From the NCBI RefSeq assembly GCF_002532045.1, contig NZ_NWTG01000030.1, forward strand, positions 1-64,000: a stretch of 64,000 bases of DNA, in the 5' to 3' direction. A program made the translations under genes and the position numbers. The DNA comes from Bradyrhizobium sp. C9. GTDB taxonomy: Bacteria > Pseudomonadota > Alphaproteobacteria > Rhizobiales > Xanthobacteraceae. The notes under the pieces were generated by a model, which had not been told where the DNA came from, searched no databases, and saw nothing but the letters and a program-made list of their open reading frames with translations. Below are positions 33,654 to 43,533 of the stretch, one piece after another; positions within the stretch are counted from its first letter, which is position 1; every line of letters begins with the position of its first letter.

Positions 33654-36056
33654 TCAGGCGACCGAACGTTCCGGCGCCGGGCGCAACATCTTGGCGACGT
33701 CAGCCGCCGGCCGCGGCGGGCTGAACAGATAGCCCTGCGCCTGCGTGCAGCCTTCCTGACGCAGCAGGTCGAACTGGGTATCGGTCTCGACCCCCTCGGC
33801 GGTGGTGACGATACCGAGGCTCTTGCCGAGACCGGTGACGGCGCGCACGATCGCCATCGAATCCTCGCGCGTCGCAAGGTCGGTCACGAAGGAGCGGTCG
33901 ATCTTGATCTTGTCGAACGGGAAGCTGCGCAGGTAGCTCAGCGAGGAATAGCCGGTGCCGAAATCGTCCAACGAGATCCGGACGCCGAAACCGCGCAGCT
34001 CATGCAGCACCGCAAGCGTCGCCTCGCTGTTCTGCAGCAGCACCGATTCGGTGATCTCGAGCTCGAGCCGATCCGCCGACAGGCCGGACGCCTCCAGCGC
34101 CGCCTTCACCGACGACACCAGGTTCGGATTCTTGAACTGCACCGGAGACAGGTTGACGGCGACCGCGACGTCCGCAGGCCATCTCACCGCTTCCGCGCAA
34201 GCCTTGCGCAGCACGATCTCGCCGAGCGGAACGATCAGCCCGGTTTCCTCGGCGACCGGAATGAAATTGTTCGGCGCGATCAGCCCGCGCAGCGAATGAT
34301 TCCAGCGCGCCAGCGCCTCGAAGGCGACGACCCGATCGCCCACGACATCGCGGATCGGTTGATAATAGACCTCGAACTCGTCGCGCTGGAGCGCGAGCCG
34401 CAGGTCGCGCTCGAGCAGGCGGCGCGCCTGCGCTCGCGCATCCATCCCGGTCTCGAAGAACCGATAGGTGCCGCGGCCGTCGGCCTTGGCGCGGTACAGC
34501 GCCAGATCCGCCTTCTGCAGCAGCTCGTCGGGATCCTTGCCGTCCTCGGGCGCGAGCGAGATGCCGATGCTGACGCCGATCACGAGCTGATGGCCCCCGA
34601 TCTCATAGGGTGCGGCGATCCGTTCGACCACCGCACTTGCCAGCGACGACACCACCGACGGCTCGCAATTGCTGCAGAACTGCACGATGGCGAATTCGTC
34701 GCCGCCGAGCCGCGCCACGGTGTCGTGCTCGGTCACGCATTCGCCGAGCCTGCGCGCGACCTCGCGCAGCAGCGCGTCGCCGATCGGATGTCCGAGCGTG
34801 TCGTTGATCTCCTTGAAATGATCGAGGTCGAGGCAGAGCACCGCCAGCTGGTCGGAGCGCTTGGCCAGCCGCGAAGCCTTCTCGAGCTGCTCGCGGAACA
34901 GCGTCCGGTTCGGCAAATTGGTCAGCGCGTCATGCCGCGCCATGTGTGAAATCTGTTCCTGCGCCTGCTGCCATTCGGTGATGTCTTCGAAGGTCGCGAC
35001 CCAGCCGCCACCCTTCATCGGCTGATCGACGACGCGAATCGCGCGCTCGTTGCGGCTGACGATCCGCGTCGCGCTGTGGCCGGCCTTTGCCTCGGCGACG
35101 AGCGCGTTGCAGAATTCCTCGGGATCGCCGTCCCACTCACCGATCGAGTGGAGGTCCTGCAGGACGTCGATCAACAGCCGCCCCTGCAGCGGCACGCGAT
35201 TGCGCCCCATGATCTCGCTGTAGCGCTCGTTGAACAGCATGATGCGGCCGTCGGCATCGAACATGCACAGTCCCTGCGACATGTTCTCGAGCGCGGTATC
35301 CAGCACCAGCTTCTGCTTGTGCAGTTCGGTCTTGGCGCGGCGATCGAGGATGGAGGCGATCAGCGAGAGGCCGAGGATCGCGAAGGCCGCAACCGCGGTC
35401 ATGAACGACAGCACGCGCGGCGAGACCGTAAGTCCGTCGGGAACGATGGTCGGATCCGGGACCAGCGTCACCGCACCCATCCCGGTGAAATGATGCGAGA
35501 CGATCGCAACCGTCAGAAGACCGGTCGCAGCCGCCGTGGCGCCAAGGCGTTCACCGCGCGTGGCAACGACCAGCGCGAGCGCGCCAAACAAGCTTCCGAA
35601 TACGATCGATGTGACGACGATGCCGGGCGACCAGACGATGCGCGCGGGCAGCTCCAGTCCCAGCATGCCGGTGTAATGCATCGCCGCGACACCAACGCCG
35701 ACGATCGCGCCACCGGCCGCAACCGTCTGCCAGCGTTCGTTGAGCGTTGCGACCGCCAGGCCGACGGCCAGGATCGCGACCGCGAGCACCAGCGACAGCA
35801 GCGTGATCGGAATGTTGTAGCCGGCCTCGATGCCGGGATCGTAGGCCAGCATGGCAACGAAATGGGTGGCCCAGATGCCGCAACCGCCGACCGCCGCATC
35901 GAGACCGATCCAGATCTCGCGGGCCCGGCCCTCTGCCGCGCGGGCCCGGTGAAACAGGCTGATCGCGACGGCGCTGGCGAGCAGACAGATCACACCACCG
36001 AGGACGACCAACCGCCAGTCATGTTCCAGGGTGAGACAGGTTAAAACGCGATACAT
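33654..36056 (-). CDS. MHYT-PAS-GGDEF-EAL cyclic-di-GMP protein
   Basis: About 800 residues. Seven membrane helices at residues 1-250 form an MHYT sensor, with the repeated motif seen as ATHFVAML, AAMHYTGML and VSHHFTGMGAV; this domain is thought to bind copper and sense oxygen, CO or NO. A PAS domain follows (ALENMSQGLCMFDADGRIMLFNERYSEIMGRNR), then GGDEF with RLGGDEFAIV and EAL with FEALARW, AVNLSP, LEITES, LDDFGTGYSSLSYL, IKIDRSFV and AEGVET. Both catalytic sites are intact. Translation probably starts at the ATG at 36056, next to a strong inverted repeat. Confidence 0.94.
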   Translation of the reverse strand: MYRVLTCLTLEHDWRLVVLGGVICLLASAVAISLFHRARAAEGRAREIWIGLDAAVGGCGIWATHFVAMLAYDPGIEAGYNIPITLLSLVLAVAILAVGLAVATLNERWQTVAAGGAIVGVGVAAMHYTGMLGLELPARIVWSPGIVVTSIVFGSLFGALALVVATRGERLGATAAATGLLTVAIVSHHFTGMGAVTLVPDPTIVPDGLTVSPRVLSFMTAVAAFAILGLSLIASILDRRAKTELHKQKLVLDTALENMSQGLCMFDADGRIMLFNERYSEIMGRNRVPLQGRLLIDVLQDLHSIGEWDGDPEEFCNALVAEAKAGHSATRIVSRNERAIRVVDQPMKGGGWVATFEDITEWQQAQEQISHMARHDALTNLPNRTLFREQLEKASRLAKRSDQLAVLCLDLDHFKEINDTLGHPIGDALLREVARRLGECVTEHDTVARLGGDEFAIVQFCSNCEPSVVSSLASAVVERIAAPYEIGGHQLVIGVSIGISLAPEDGKDPDELLQKADLALYRAKADGRGTYRFFETGMDARAQARRLLERDLRLALQRDEFEVYYQPIRDVVGDRVVAFEALARWNHSLRGLIAPNNFIPVAEETGLIVPLGEIVLRKACAEAVRWPADVAVAVNLSPVQFKNPNLVSSVKAALEASGLSADRLELEITESVLLQNSEATLAVLHELRGFGVRISLDDFGTGYSSLSYLRSFPFDKIKIDRSFVTDLATREDSMAIVRAVTGLGKSLGIVTTAEGVETDTQFDLLRQEGCTQAQGYLFSPPRPAADVAKMLRPAPERSVA

Positions 36057-36081
36057 TATAGGTCCCATTTATGGACCTATA
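36057..36081 (-). promoter_or_regulatory. Inverted repeat abutting the MHYT gene start
   Basis: TATAGGTCC-N7-GGACCTATA has perfect 9-bp arms. It ends at the base before the ATG at 36056 and contains the only ribosome-site-like GGGA plus an alternative ATG. It could be a repressor operator or an mRNA hairpin that hides the ribosome site. Confidence 0.55.
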
Positions 36082-36202
36082 AGAACAAGCGCATTCGTGT
36101 ACGAACGGTAACCGCACCGCAGCAAGGCTTCACGCATGGTGAAAAAGCCTTGAATGCAGGCGGCACGATCAGGAAAACCGCAATCCGCTGGTGCGGTTCG
36201 TC

Positions 36203-38209
36203 TCAGCCGCGTAGCCCGGGCACCAGCTCGCCCCCGGTCTCGACCTTGAGCGAGGAGCCGGAGAAGTCGTTTCCGATCGGCTGGCAACCGCCGCCGAGAT
36301 GCTTGGCGAGAAATGCTTCGGTGACGCCATAGAAGGCGAGCCGATTTTCCGGCCGCACAAAACCGTGCCCCTCATCGGCAAATGTGATGTAGGTCACGGG
36401 GACGCCACGCTGCTTGAGCGCATTGACCATCTGCTCGGACTCAGCCGCCACAACCCTCACGTCACGCATTCCCTGCGCGATCAGGATCGGGTTCACGGCA
36501 CGCTCGATGTGGGTCAGCGGCGAACGTTCGACCAGGAATGCGCGACCGGTCTCGGTGCCGGGATCGCCGAGCCGGTTTTTCCAGACGCTGATCCACGGAC
36601 CCCAATAGGGCGGGATCGTCGCCATGAAGGTGACGAGGTTGGAGATGCCGAACAGATCGACGATGCAGGCGAAAACATCGGGCGTCCTGGTCGCGGCGAC
36701 CAGCGCCGAATAGCCGCCATAGCTGCCGCCGAAGAAGCCGACGCGCTTCGGATCGGCGATGCCTTGTGCGATTGCCCAATCGACCGCATCGATCAGGTCG
36801 TCATGCATCTTGCCGCCCCACTCGTGGTCGGCGGCGGTGACAAAGGCTTTGCCGAAGCCGGTCGAACCCCGGTAGTTGACGGCAAGCACCGCATAGCCGC
36901 GGCTGGCGAGCCATTGATGCACCGGGCTGAATCCCCAAGTGTCGCGGTAATACGGCCCGCCATGGATCACCAGCACCAGCGGCACCGTGCCGGTCGCGGC
37001 TTCGGCCGGCCGGGTCAGGTAGCAGTTGAGGCGCAGGCCATCGCGCGAGGGGATCACGACCGGTTCGAGCTTGCGCAGTGCAAGGCCGTCGAGCGTGTGG
37101 CGCTGGGTGAACAGCTTGCGCACCTGGCGCGTCTTGCGGTCGAGCAGCGCGAATTCACCGCTCTCGCTGTCGCGCTCGAAATGGATCGTGCCGAGCCGGA
37201 GATCGTCGCTGTTGCTGACAAAGCTGATATCGCCGGCGCCGTAGCGGTTGAGATCGGCGAGGTCGTTGGCGACGCTTTGATCGACGGCGTGCCAGCGCAT
37301 CCGGTCTGTGATCGCCAGCGCCGCCAACGGCCGGCGCTTCTCGTCGAAGATCGCCCGCACGATGTCGGCATCGTCATCGGCGGCGAGCAGCGTGGTCTGG
37401 CGGGTCGCCATGTCGAGGGCGAACAACGCCGCCTTGTCGCGACCGCGCGAGTCGATCAGGTACAGCGTCTTGCCGTCGTCGCTGAAATCCAGCAGCTGGG
37501 TCGTATCGGTCTCGGCGATCGGCACCGTCATGAACGGCGCCCAGCTGCCGTCCGGATGGCGCTCGAACACCTCGGCGGAGCCGTCGGCGATCAGGCGCGA
37601 CGCCAGCCGCAGCTGGAATGTGCTGTCGGTGATCAGCGCGACATAATCGTGGTTCTCGTAGACGAGTTCGCTGGCACCGGTCACGATGTTGACGCGATAC
37701 ATGTCGAAGTAGCGCTTGTCGCGCTGGTTGTGCCGCAGCAGCATCTCTTCGGGGAATTTGCGATCGGACTCCTGCAGGAAGGATTTGACCCCGGTCTCCG
37801 GCGTCAACGGCACAATCTTGCCGTCGCTGATGTCGACGCTGGCGGCACGCCAGTTCTCGTCGCCATCGCGCTCGCGGAAGAACACCACATGGCGGTTGGT
37901 ATGCGCCCAGCGATAGCCGCCCGAGATGTTGCGATCGGTGACACGGGTGACCGGCCGCGCCGCCTGGAGATCGGACAGCGGCGCGACCCAGAGATTGTTC
38001 ACGCCGTCGAGCGGCGCAACATAGGACAGCAGCGTCCCGTCCGGGCTGAGGCGGACATTGATGTAATCGGGATTGTCGAAGAACACCCTGCGCGCGATCA
38101 GAGCGGGCGCCTCTCCGCGGGCCGGGCCGATCAGGCCGGCAAATGGCAGCGAGGCACCGAGCATGGCGGCGCGGCGCAGCAACAGGCGACGGTCGATTGG
38201 CGCAGGCAT
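36203..38209 (-). CDS. Exported S9 family prolyl oligopeptidase-like peptidase
   Basis: About 668 residues. Residues 1-33 carry twin Arg pairs and a hydrophobic stretch (DRRLLLRRAAMLGASLPFAGLIGPARG), suggesting Tat export. An N-terminal beta-propeller region (NPDYINVRLSPDGTLLSYVAPLDG...) precedes the alpha/beta hydrolase domain. The catalytic triad is Ser in FFGGSYGGYSA, Asp in QGMRDVRV and His in FADEGHGF; HGGPYYRDTWGF forms the oxyanion region. It probably cleaves peptides in the periplasm. The start is the ATG of MPAPIDRR. Confidence 0.9.
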   Translation of the reverse strand: MPAPIDRRLLLRRAAMLGASLPFAGLIGPARGEAPALIARRVFFDNPDYINVRLSPDGTLLSYVAPLDGVNNLWVAPLSDLQAARPVTRVTDRNISGGYRWAHTNRHVVFFRERDGDENWRAASVDISDGKIVPLTPETGVKSFLQESDRKFPEEMLLRHNQRDKRYFDMYRVNIVTGASELVYENHDYVALITDSTFQLRLASRLIADGSAEVFERHPDGSWAPFMTVPIAETDTTQLLDFSDDGKTLYLIDSRGRDKAALFALDMATRQTTLLAADDDADIVRAIFDEKRRPLAALAITDRMRWHAVDQSVANDLADLNRYGAGDISFVSNSDDLRLGTIHFERDSESGEFALLDRKTRQVRKLFTQRHTLDGLALRKLEPVVIPSRDGLRLNCYLTRPAEAATGTVPLVLVIHGGPYYRDTWGFSPVHQWLASRGYAVLAVNYRGSTGFGKAFVTAADHEWGGKMHDDLIDAVDWAIAQGIADPKRVGFFGGSYGGYSALVAATRTPDVFACIVDLFGISNLVTFMATIPPYWGPWISVWKNRLGDPGTETGRAFLVERSPLTHIERAVNPILIAQGMRDVRVVAAESEQMVNALKQRGVPVTYITFADEGHGFVRPENRLAFYGVTEAFLAKHLGGGCQPIGNDFSGSSLKVETGGELVPGLRG

Positions 38210-38287
38210 CTGATCAGCCCCCTCGGCGACAGTCCCCGACGCCGCAAGGTTAGATGCCGCGCCGCGACCGCGCAACGACGGCCTCGC

Positions 38288-39706
38288 TCATTGCCGCGGT
38301 TGTGATGATGCACAGATCCAGATCAGCGCGGCCGCGGCAAGCAGTACGCCGGCGGAGATCACGAGTGCCGCATGCAGGCCGCCGATGAAGGCCGCGGACC
38401 GGCCGACCATCGAGCCGAACAGCGCGACACCAAGTACGCTGCCGGTCTGCCGGGTCGCATTCAGCACCCCGGCCGCGATCCCGGCATGCTGCGGCTCGGC
38501 ACTGCCGAGCAACGTCGATGTCAAGGGCGGCACCAGCAGGCCGAGGCCGCCGCTGATCGCCAGCAGTTGCAGGCAGATCGCGCGATAGCCGGTCCCGGGA
38601 CCGATGAACAGCATCGCCAGGCATCCGGCGGCCGAGAGCGCGGCGCCGAGCGCGATCGTCCGCGGCGCGCCGATCCGCTCCGCGACATGCGGCGCGATCA
38701 AATTGGCGGGCAGCACGGCGCCGAGCATCGGCACGAACGCGAGGCCGGTGGCGAATGCCGACAGCCCGTTGACCTGCTGGAAGTAGAGGCTGAGCACGAA
38801 GATCAGTCCGTAGAACGCAACGTTCACCAAGAGGCCGACCAGCGAGGTCAGGGCAAACATCCTGTGGCTGAACAGCGAGAGCGGCAGCATCGGCTGCGCC
38901 GCGCGCGCTTCACGCCAGACGAACAGCACGGAGAAGACGGTCGCCAGAGCGAAGCCTGCGACCACGAACGGGCTGTCCCAGCCGAACGCACCGCCCTCGA
39001 TCAGCGCGCCGGCCAGCGTGCCGAGCGCGGCGATCGCCGCAATCTGTCCCGGCAGATCGAGCCGGTGCCGGCGATGGCGCGTGGTTTCGCCGGCGAAGCG
39101 CCAGGCGAGCCACAGCCCGGCCAGGCCGATCGGCAGATTGACCAGGAAGATCGCGCGCCAGCCGACCAGCATGATCAGCCCGCCGCCGACGAACGGGCCT
39201 GCGGTCAGCGCAAGGCTCGCGCCTGCGGCCCAAACGCCGACCGCACGTCCGCGCGCCTTTTCGTCCGCATAGGCGTGGCGCAGCAGCGCAAGCGAGTTCG
39301 GCACCAGGATGGCCGCGGCCAACCCCTGCACGCAGCGCGCGGCGATCAGCGTCACGGCATCAGGCGCGACGGCGCACCCAACCGACGCCGCGGTGAAGAT
39401 CGCAAAGCCGGCCATGAAAATGCGCTTGGCGCCGATCCGGTCGCCGAGCGCGCCCGCGGTCAGGATGAAGGCGGCAAACGCAATGGTGTAGGCGCTGACC
39501 ACCCATTGCAGCTCGGCGACGCCGCCACCCAGCGAGCCGCCGATGGCATTGAGCGCCGTGTTGACGATGGTGACGTCGAGCTGCACGACGCCGTAACCGA
39601 GGCTCATCGCGGCGAGCGTCAACGTCGCTGCAAGCCCGGTCGGCGGCTGATGCGACGCCGCGCGCTGGTCCGACACGCGCGGGAAATTCAGAAATGTCTG
39701 CTGCAT
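38288..39706 (-). CDS. MFS drug-efflux-like transporter (DHA2 type)
   Basis: About 472 residues with roughly 14 membrane helices, as in the EmrB/QacA family. Motif A between helices 2 and 3 is GALGDRIGAKRIF, motif D1 is seen near LDVTIVNTAL, and motif C-like GASLALTAGPFVGGGL lies in helix 5. It probably exports hydrophobic compounds by proton antiport. The ATG at 39706 has GAGG seven bases upstream; a TTG eight codons earlier is less likely. No regulator gene is adjacent. Confidence 0.88.
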   Translation of the reverse strand: MQQTFLNFPRVSDQRAASHQPPTGLAATLTLAAMSLGYGVVQLDVTIVNTALNAIGGSLGGGVAELQWVVSAYTIAFAAFILTAGALGDRIGAKRIFMAGFAIFTAASVGCAVAPDAVTLIAARCVQGLAAAILVPNSLALLRHAYADEKARGRAVGVWAAGASLALTAGPFVGGGLIMLVGWRAIFLVNLPIGLAGLWLAWRFAGETTRHRRHRLDLPGQIAAIAALGTLAGALIEGGAFGWDSPFVVAGFALATVFSVLFVWREARAAQPMLPLSLFSHRMFALTSLVGLLVNVAFYGLIFVLSLYFQQVNGLSAFATGLAFVPMLGAVLPANLIAPHVAERIGAPRTIALGAALSAAGCLAMLFIGPGTGYRAICLQLLAISGGLGLLVPPLTSTLLGSAEPQHAGIAAGVLNATRQTGSVLGVALFGSMVGRSAAFIGGLHAALVISAGVLLAAAALIWICASSQPRQ

Positions 39707-40323
39707 GGTCTTGACCTCGCTTCTCGGCAACCAATGCGAGAGATAGGTCTTCGTTTCTCAATGATATTTCGCTGTGGATCGAAGTGTCATATCGTCATGC
39801 CGGCCGGGCCGCATGACGGCAGCGAAGTTGCGCGGCGTTTTGCCTCAATAGACCTACGGACCGCCTCCGGGGCGCCTCATTCCGACCCGAACGGCGGTCC
39901 ACAGCCTGATCACGCAGTTGCGCACATCGACTTCACGCTTTGGTAAACGCCGCAGCCGGCCCGGACCTCCCCCACGCTGATGCATATCGTCTATTCGCTT
40001 CGCTCCGACGGCCCCGCAGTGGCGCTGCGACGACGGCAAAATCGGCAAAAATACCGACGAAATCGCCTGGAACGGCTCAAGGACGGCGGAACATGCAGTG
40101 GTCCCGTCGCGGACGACGACATCGCTGCGACTCACATTCCGCAGAGTGAGAACATATGTAGCCAATATGACAACAACGCTGGACGGGGGCCGAAGGTTGG
40201 CTTGTCAAGGGCTGCACAACGCATCGGTTTTGCCTTATGGGTCATCGCGTACGGTGCGTTTGCCCGTCACCCGTCGCCGTTCGTGACCGGGTCCCACTTA
40301 AATTGTCCCTGCCGGGAGGATGA
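39707..40323. other. 617-bp gene-free stretch
   Basis: This is the promoter region of two divergent genes (MFS pump and flippase-like protein). Short open frames are not convincing. I see no repeat, tRNA or clear operator. Confidence 0.4.
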
Positions 40324-41400
40324 ATGCTTCGGCTGCTGACCACGCTTGGGCGTGGCTTCAAGGAAAAGATCGGCTGGAAACGGCTCGGGATCGTTGCGAG
40401 CGTGCTCATCATCGTGTTCGCGGTCACGACGCTGGTCCACACCCTGAAGGGCGTCGACACCGGTATCATCCTCACCGCGCTGACCAACATCGCGCCGCAC
40501 CGGATCGCGCTGGCCGCGCTCTGCGTGGTGGGAGCGTTCTGCACGCTGACCTTCTATGATTTCTTCGCGCTGCGCACGATCGGCAAGATCCACGTCCCCT
40601 ACCGCATCGCAGCACTGTCGAGCTTCACCAGCTACACGATCGGCCACAATATCGGCGCCACCGTCTTTACCGGCGGCGCGATCCGCTTCCGGATCTATTC
40701 CGATTACGGCCTCTCCGCGATCGACGTCGCCAAGATCTGCTTTCTCTCGGGCCTGACGTTCTGGCTCGGCAATCTGTTCGTGCTCGGCTTCGGCATGGCC
40801 TGGCACCCCGCAGCGGCATCGGCGATGGACCTGCTGCCGCCGGCGATGAACCGGCTGATCGCGCTCGGCTGCCTTGCCGGCATCGGCGCCTATTTCGTCT
40901 GGCTCCTGACCGGCGAGAAGCGCCGCGAACTCGGCCAGAACGGCTGGAAGGTGGTGCTGCCCTCGGCCAAGCTGACGCTGCTGCAGATCATCATCGGCGT
41001 GGTCGATCTCGGCTTCTGCGCGCTTGCGATGTATCTGTTGATGCCGACCGAGCCGCATATCGACTTCGTCTCGCTGGCGGTGGTGTTCATCCTGGCGACG
41101 CTGCTTGGCTTTGCGAGCCACGCTCCCGGCTCGATCGGCGTGTTCGACGCTGCGATGCTGGTGGCGCTGCCGGAGTTCAGCAAGGAGCAATTGCTGGCGA
41201 CGCTGGTCGTGTTCCGTATCCTCTATTTCCTGATCCCGTTCGGGATCTCGATCTCGATCATGGGCATGCGCGAGCTGTGGCTCAACGTGGTGCGACCGTG
41301 GCAGGAACGAAAGCGATTAAGCCAAGCCTGCACGGCTTCGGCGACCGTGCGGCAACCGATCGAAAGCCGGCAGCAGCAGATCAGGCGGCTGAGACGGTAA
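40324..41400 (+). CDS. Lysylphosphatidylglycerol synthase-type membrane protein (UPF0104)
   Basis: 358 residues with about eight membrane helices, matching the flippase-like membrane half of MprF/AglD proteins but without the C-terminal lysyl-transferase domain. The conserved family block ...SSFTSYTIGHNIGATVFTGGAIRFRIYSDYGLS... and the later FASHAPGSIGVFDAAML are clear. Possible roles are moving a lipid or polyprenyl-linked substrate across the inner membrane. GGGAGG lies just before the ATG. An SGNH hydrolase follows 118 bp downstream. Confidence 0.82.
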   Translation: MLRLLTTLGRGFKEKIGWKRLGIVASVLIIVFAVTTLVHTLKGVDTGIILTALTNIAPHRIALAALCVVGAFCTLTFYDFFALRTIGKIHVPYRIAALSSFTSYTIGHNIGATVFTGGAIRFRIYSDYGLSAIDVAKICFLSGLTFWLGNLFVLGFGMAWHPAAASAMDLLPPAMNRLIALGCLAGIGAYFVWLLTGEKRRELGQNGWKVVLPSAKLTLLQIIIGVVDLGFCALAMYLLMPTEPHIDFVSLAVVFILATLLGFASHAPGSIGVFDAAMLVALPEFSKEQLLATLVVFRILYFLIPFGISISIMGMRELWLNVVRPWQERKRLSQACTASATVRQPIESRQQQIRRLRR

Positions 41401-41518
41401 CACCGACGACGTTATCCGCCTCAGGGTCCCTGCTTCGAGTCCCGGTTTCGATCCCGGATTTTTGGTCCCCACAGCCGCTTCTCTTATTTTTGCCGTACCA
41501 CTCGCGTCAAACCGCGCC

Positions 41519-43477
41519 ATGATTGGCTCTTTGGTTCGATTTTCGTTTCGCGTCTCGGTTTGCAGCGTGCTGCTCGGCAGCGCGCTCGCGGCGGTATTGG
41601 CTTCAGCCGCGGACGCGCAGGATGACCAGCTCTCGATCTCCTGGGAGGTCCGCAACCGCTTCCGGCTGTTCCGCGAGGAACGCGACTTCCGCCTGCATGT
41701 CGAAAGCGGGCTCGGCCGCAGCGTGCTGGCCTCGGAACAGGCGCTGGAACTGCAAAGCGACGGCCGCGGCTGGGCGCGCAACACGGTCAACCGGCTCTGC
41801 ATCGACCTGCAGGGCCGCGTCAGCGAGCCCTGCACCCGCGACAACGTCAAGGAAAGCTATCTGACGCCGATCGATCACCCGATCGTCGTCCGGCTCGCGG
41901 GCCCGGTTCCGGTCGGCGCGACCTGCGCCTGGTCGTTCGACGACGGCGACGGGCCACAATCCTCGACATTCGATTGCGCCGAGCCGGTCAATCTGCGCGT
42001 CCGCTACGGCCGCACCACGGTCGCGACCGTCGACGTCGCCAGCGGCGCGGATGCCAACCAGCGCGTGACGACCCAGATCGCGGTGCGTGACTTGCTGATC
42101 GCCGGCCTCGGCGACAGCATCGCATCCGGCGAAGGCAATCCCGATCGCGCGATCGCACTCTCCGACGAGGGGTTCTGCTTCCGCTCCTATCTCGGCGGGG
42201 CGCAATATTACCGGCCGAGCCGCGCCGGCTTCAAAGGCGGCCGCGCCTGTGAAGCGCCCGACACCCTGACCAACTGGCAGCGCCAGAGCGCGCTGTGGCT
42301 TAACTCGGCCTGTCACCGTTCGCTCTACAGCTACCAGACCCGCACCGCGCTCGCGCTCGCCGTGCAGTATCCGCACATCGCGGTGACCTATCTGCCGCTG
42401 GCCTGCACCGGCGCCACCATCGCCGACGGCCTGCTCGGCTCGCAGCAGGCGCGGGAATGTCTGCCGACGAAAACCGCCAACACCTGCTCGGGCACCGTCA
42501 ACGGCCAGATCGCGGAGCTGCGCACGGCACTCGCAGCCGCCAAGCGCCGGCAGCCGGACCGCGCGCTCGATCTCGTGCTGCTCTCGATCGGCGCCAACGA
42601 CATCTATTTCTCGGGCCTCGTCGCCAACGTGATCGTGGATACGCCGACCGAACGCACGCTGTTCAGCCAGGGCGGCTCGATGGCCAGCGTCGACGATGCC
42701 CGCTCAGCCTTGGCGCGCGACCTGCCGGCCGATTTCGCCAAGCTGCGCGATGCGCTGAAGCCGTTGGTCGGCGGCGACCTCTCGCACGTGGTCTACACGG
42801 CCTACGCCAATCCGGCGCTGGCCAATGGCGGCGCGCCCTGCCCCGGCGGCCGCGCCGGCTTCGAGATCCATCCCTCGTTCAACGCCGATCCGAAGCGGCT
42901 CGCCGCGGTCTCGGGCTTCGTGCAGAACGAGTTCCTGCCGCAGCTCAAGGCGATCGCGCAGTGCCAGTCCGGCATCATCTGCCGCAATCCGCAGGCCGAC
43001 CGCATGACCTTCGTCGATGCGCATCAGGATGCGTTTGCAAGCCACGGCTTCTGCGCGCGCGCGTCGACCGATCCGGAGTTCGACCGCGACTGCTTCGCCG
43101 CCAACGGCGACAGCTTCGTCTCCGACATCGTCGCCGCAGCCAGCCAGCCGCTCAAATGCGGCCGCAGCGCCGGCGAATACCGCGCCTATCTGCCGCGTGC
43201 GCGCTGGATCCGCGACGCCAATGACAGCTATTTCGCGGCGATGACCTACCCGCAGGGCCTGCCGTCCTCGATGCAGCCGACCGACATCCACGATGCGACA
43301 TGGGGCATCCTGTCGGCGGTGTATGGCGGCGCGGTGCATCCGAGCGCCGAAGGTCATGCGGCGATGGCCGATGCTGCGGTCCCCGCCGCCGCCGCCGTGC
43401 TGCGATTGAACACCACGGTGCCTGAGGTGATCTCCGAGCCGGTCGCGCCGTTGCCGACCGCACCAGAGCAACGCTGA
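41519..43477 (+). CDS. Secreted SGNH/GDSL hydrolase
   Basis: About 652 residues. Residues 1-34 are a signal peptide (FSFRVSVCSVLLGSALAAVLASAADAQ). Residues about 40-190 are a beta-rich N-terminal domain with several Cys. The SGNH domain follows: block I GLGDSIASGEGN, block III SIGANDIYFSG, and block V HPSAEGHAAM with the catalytic His. About a dozen Cys in the mature protein suggest disulfides. It is probably a periplasmic or cell-surface esterase. The ATG at 41519 is chosen because it sits just before the signal peptide; the frame extends 19 codons upstream. Confidence 0.82.
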   Translation: MIGSLVRFSFRVSVCSVLLGSALAAVLASAADAQDDQLSISWEVRNRFRLFREERDFRLHVESGLGRSVLASEQALELQSDGRGWARNTVNRLCIDLQGRVSEPCTRDNVKESYLTPIDHPIVVRLAGPVPVGATCAWSFDDGDGPQSSTFDCAEPVNLRVRYGRTTVATVDVASGADANQRVTTQIAVRDLLIAGLGDSIASGEGNPDRAIALSDEGFCFRSYLGGAQYYRPSRAGFKGGRACEAPDTLTNWQRQSALWLNSACHRSLYSYQTRTALALAVQYPHIAVTYLPLACTGATIADGLLGSQQARECLPTKTANTCSGTVNGQIAELRTALAAAKRRQPDRALDLVLLSIGANDIYFSGLVANVIVDTPTERTLFSQGGSMASVDDARSALARDLPADFAKLRDALKPLVGGDLSHVVYTAYANPALANGGAPCPGGRAGFEIHPSFNADPKRLAAVSGFVQNEFLPQLKAIAQCQSGIICRNPQADRMTFVDAHQDAFASHGFCARASTDPEFDRDCFAANGDSFVSDIVAAASQPLKCGRSAGEYRAYLPRARWIRDANDSYFAAMTYPQGLPSSMQPTDIHDATWGILSAVYGGAVHPSAEGHAAMADAAVPAAAAVLRLNTTVPEVISEPVAPLPTAPEQR

Positions 43478-43488
43478 ACGCTCGCGAC

Positions 43489-43504
43489 GCCGCACGCGTG
43501 CGGC
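43489..43504. other. 16-bp palindrome between convergent genes
   Basis: GCCGCACGCGTGCGGC is a perfect palindrome between the SGNH hydrolase and DUF2147 genes. It has no T-tract, so any terminator role would be intrinsic only in part. Confidence 0.3.
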
Positions 43505-43533
43505 CGCGAACGAACCTGATCCCAATGAGGGTC

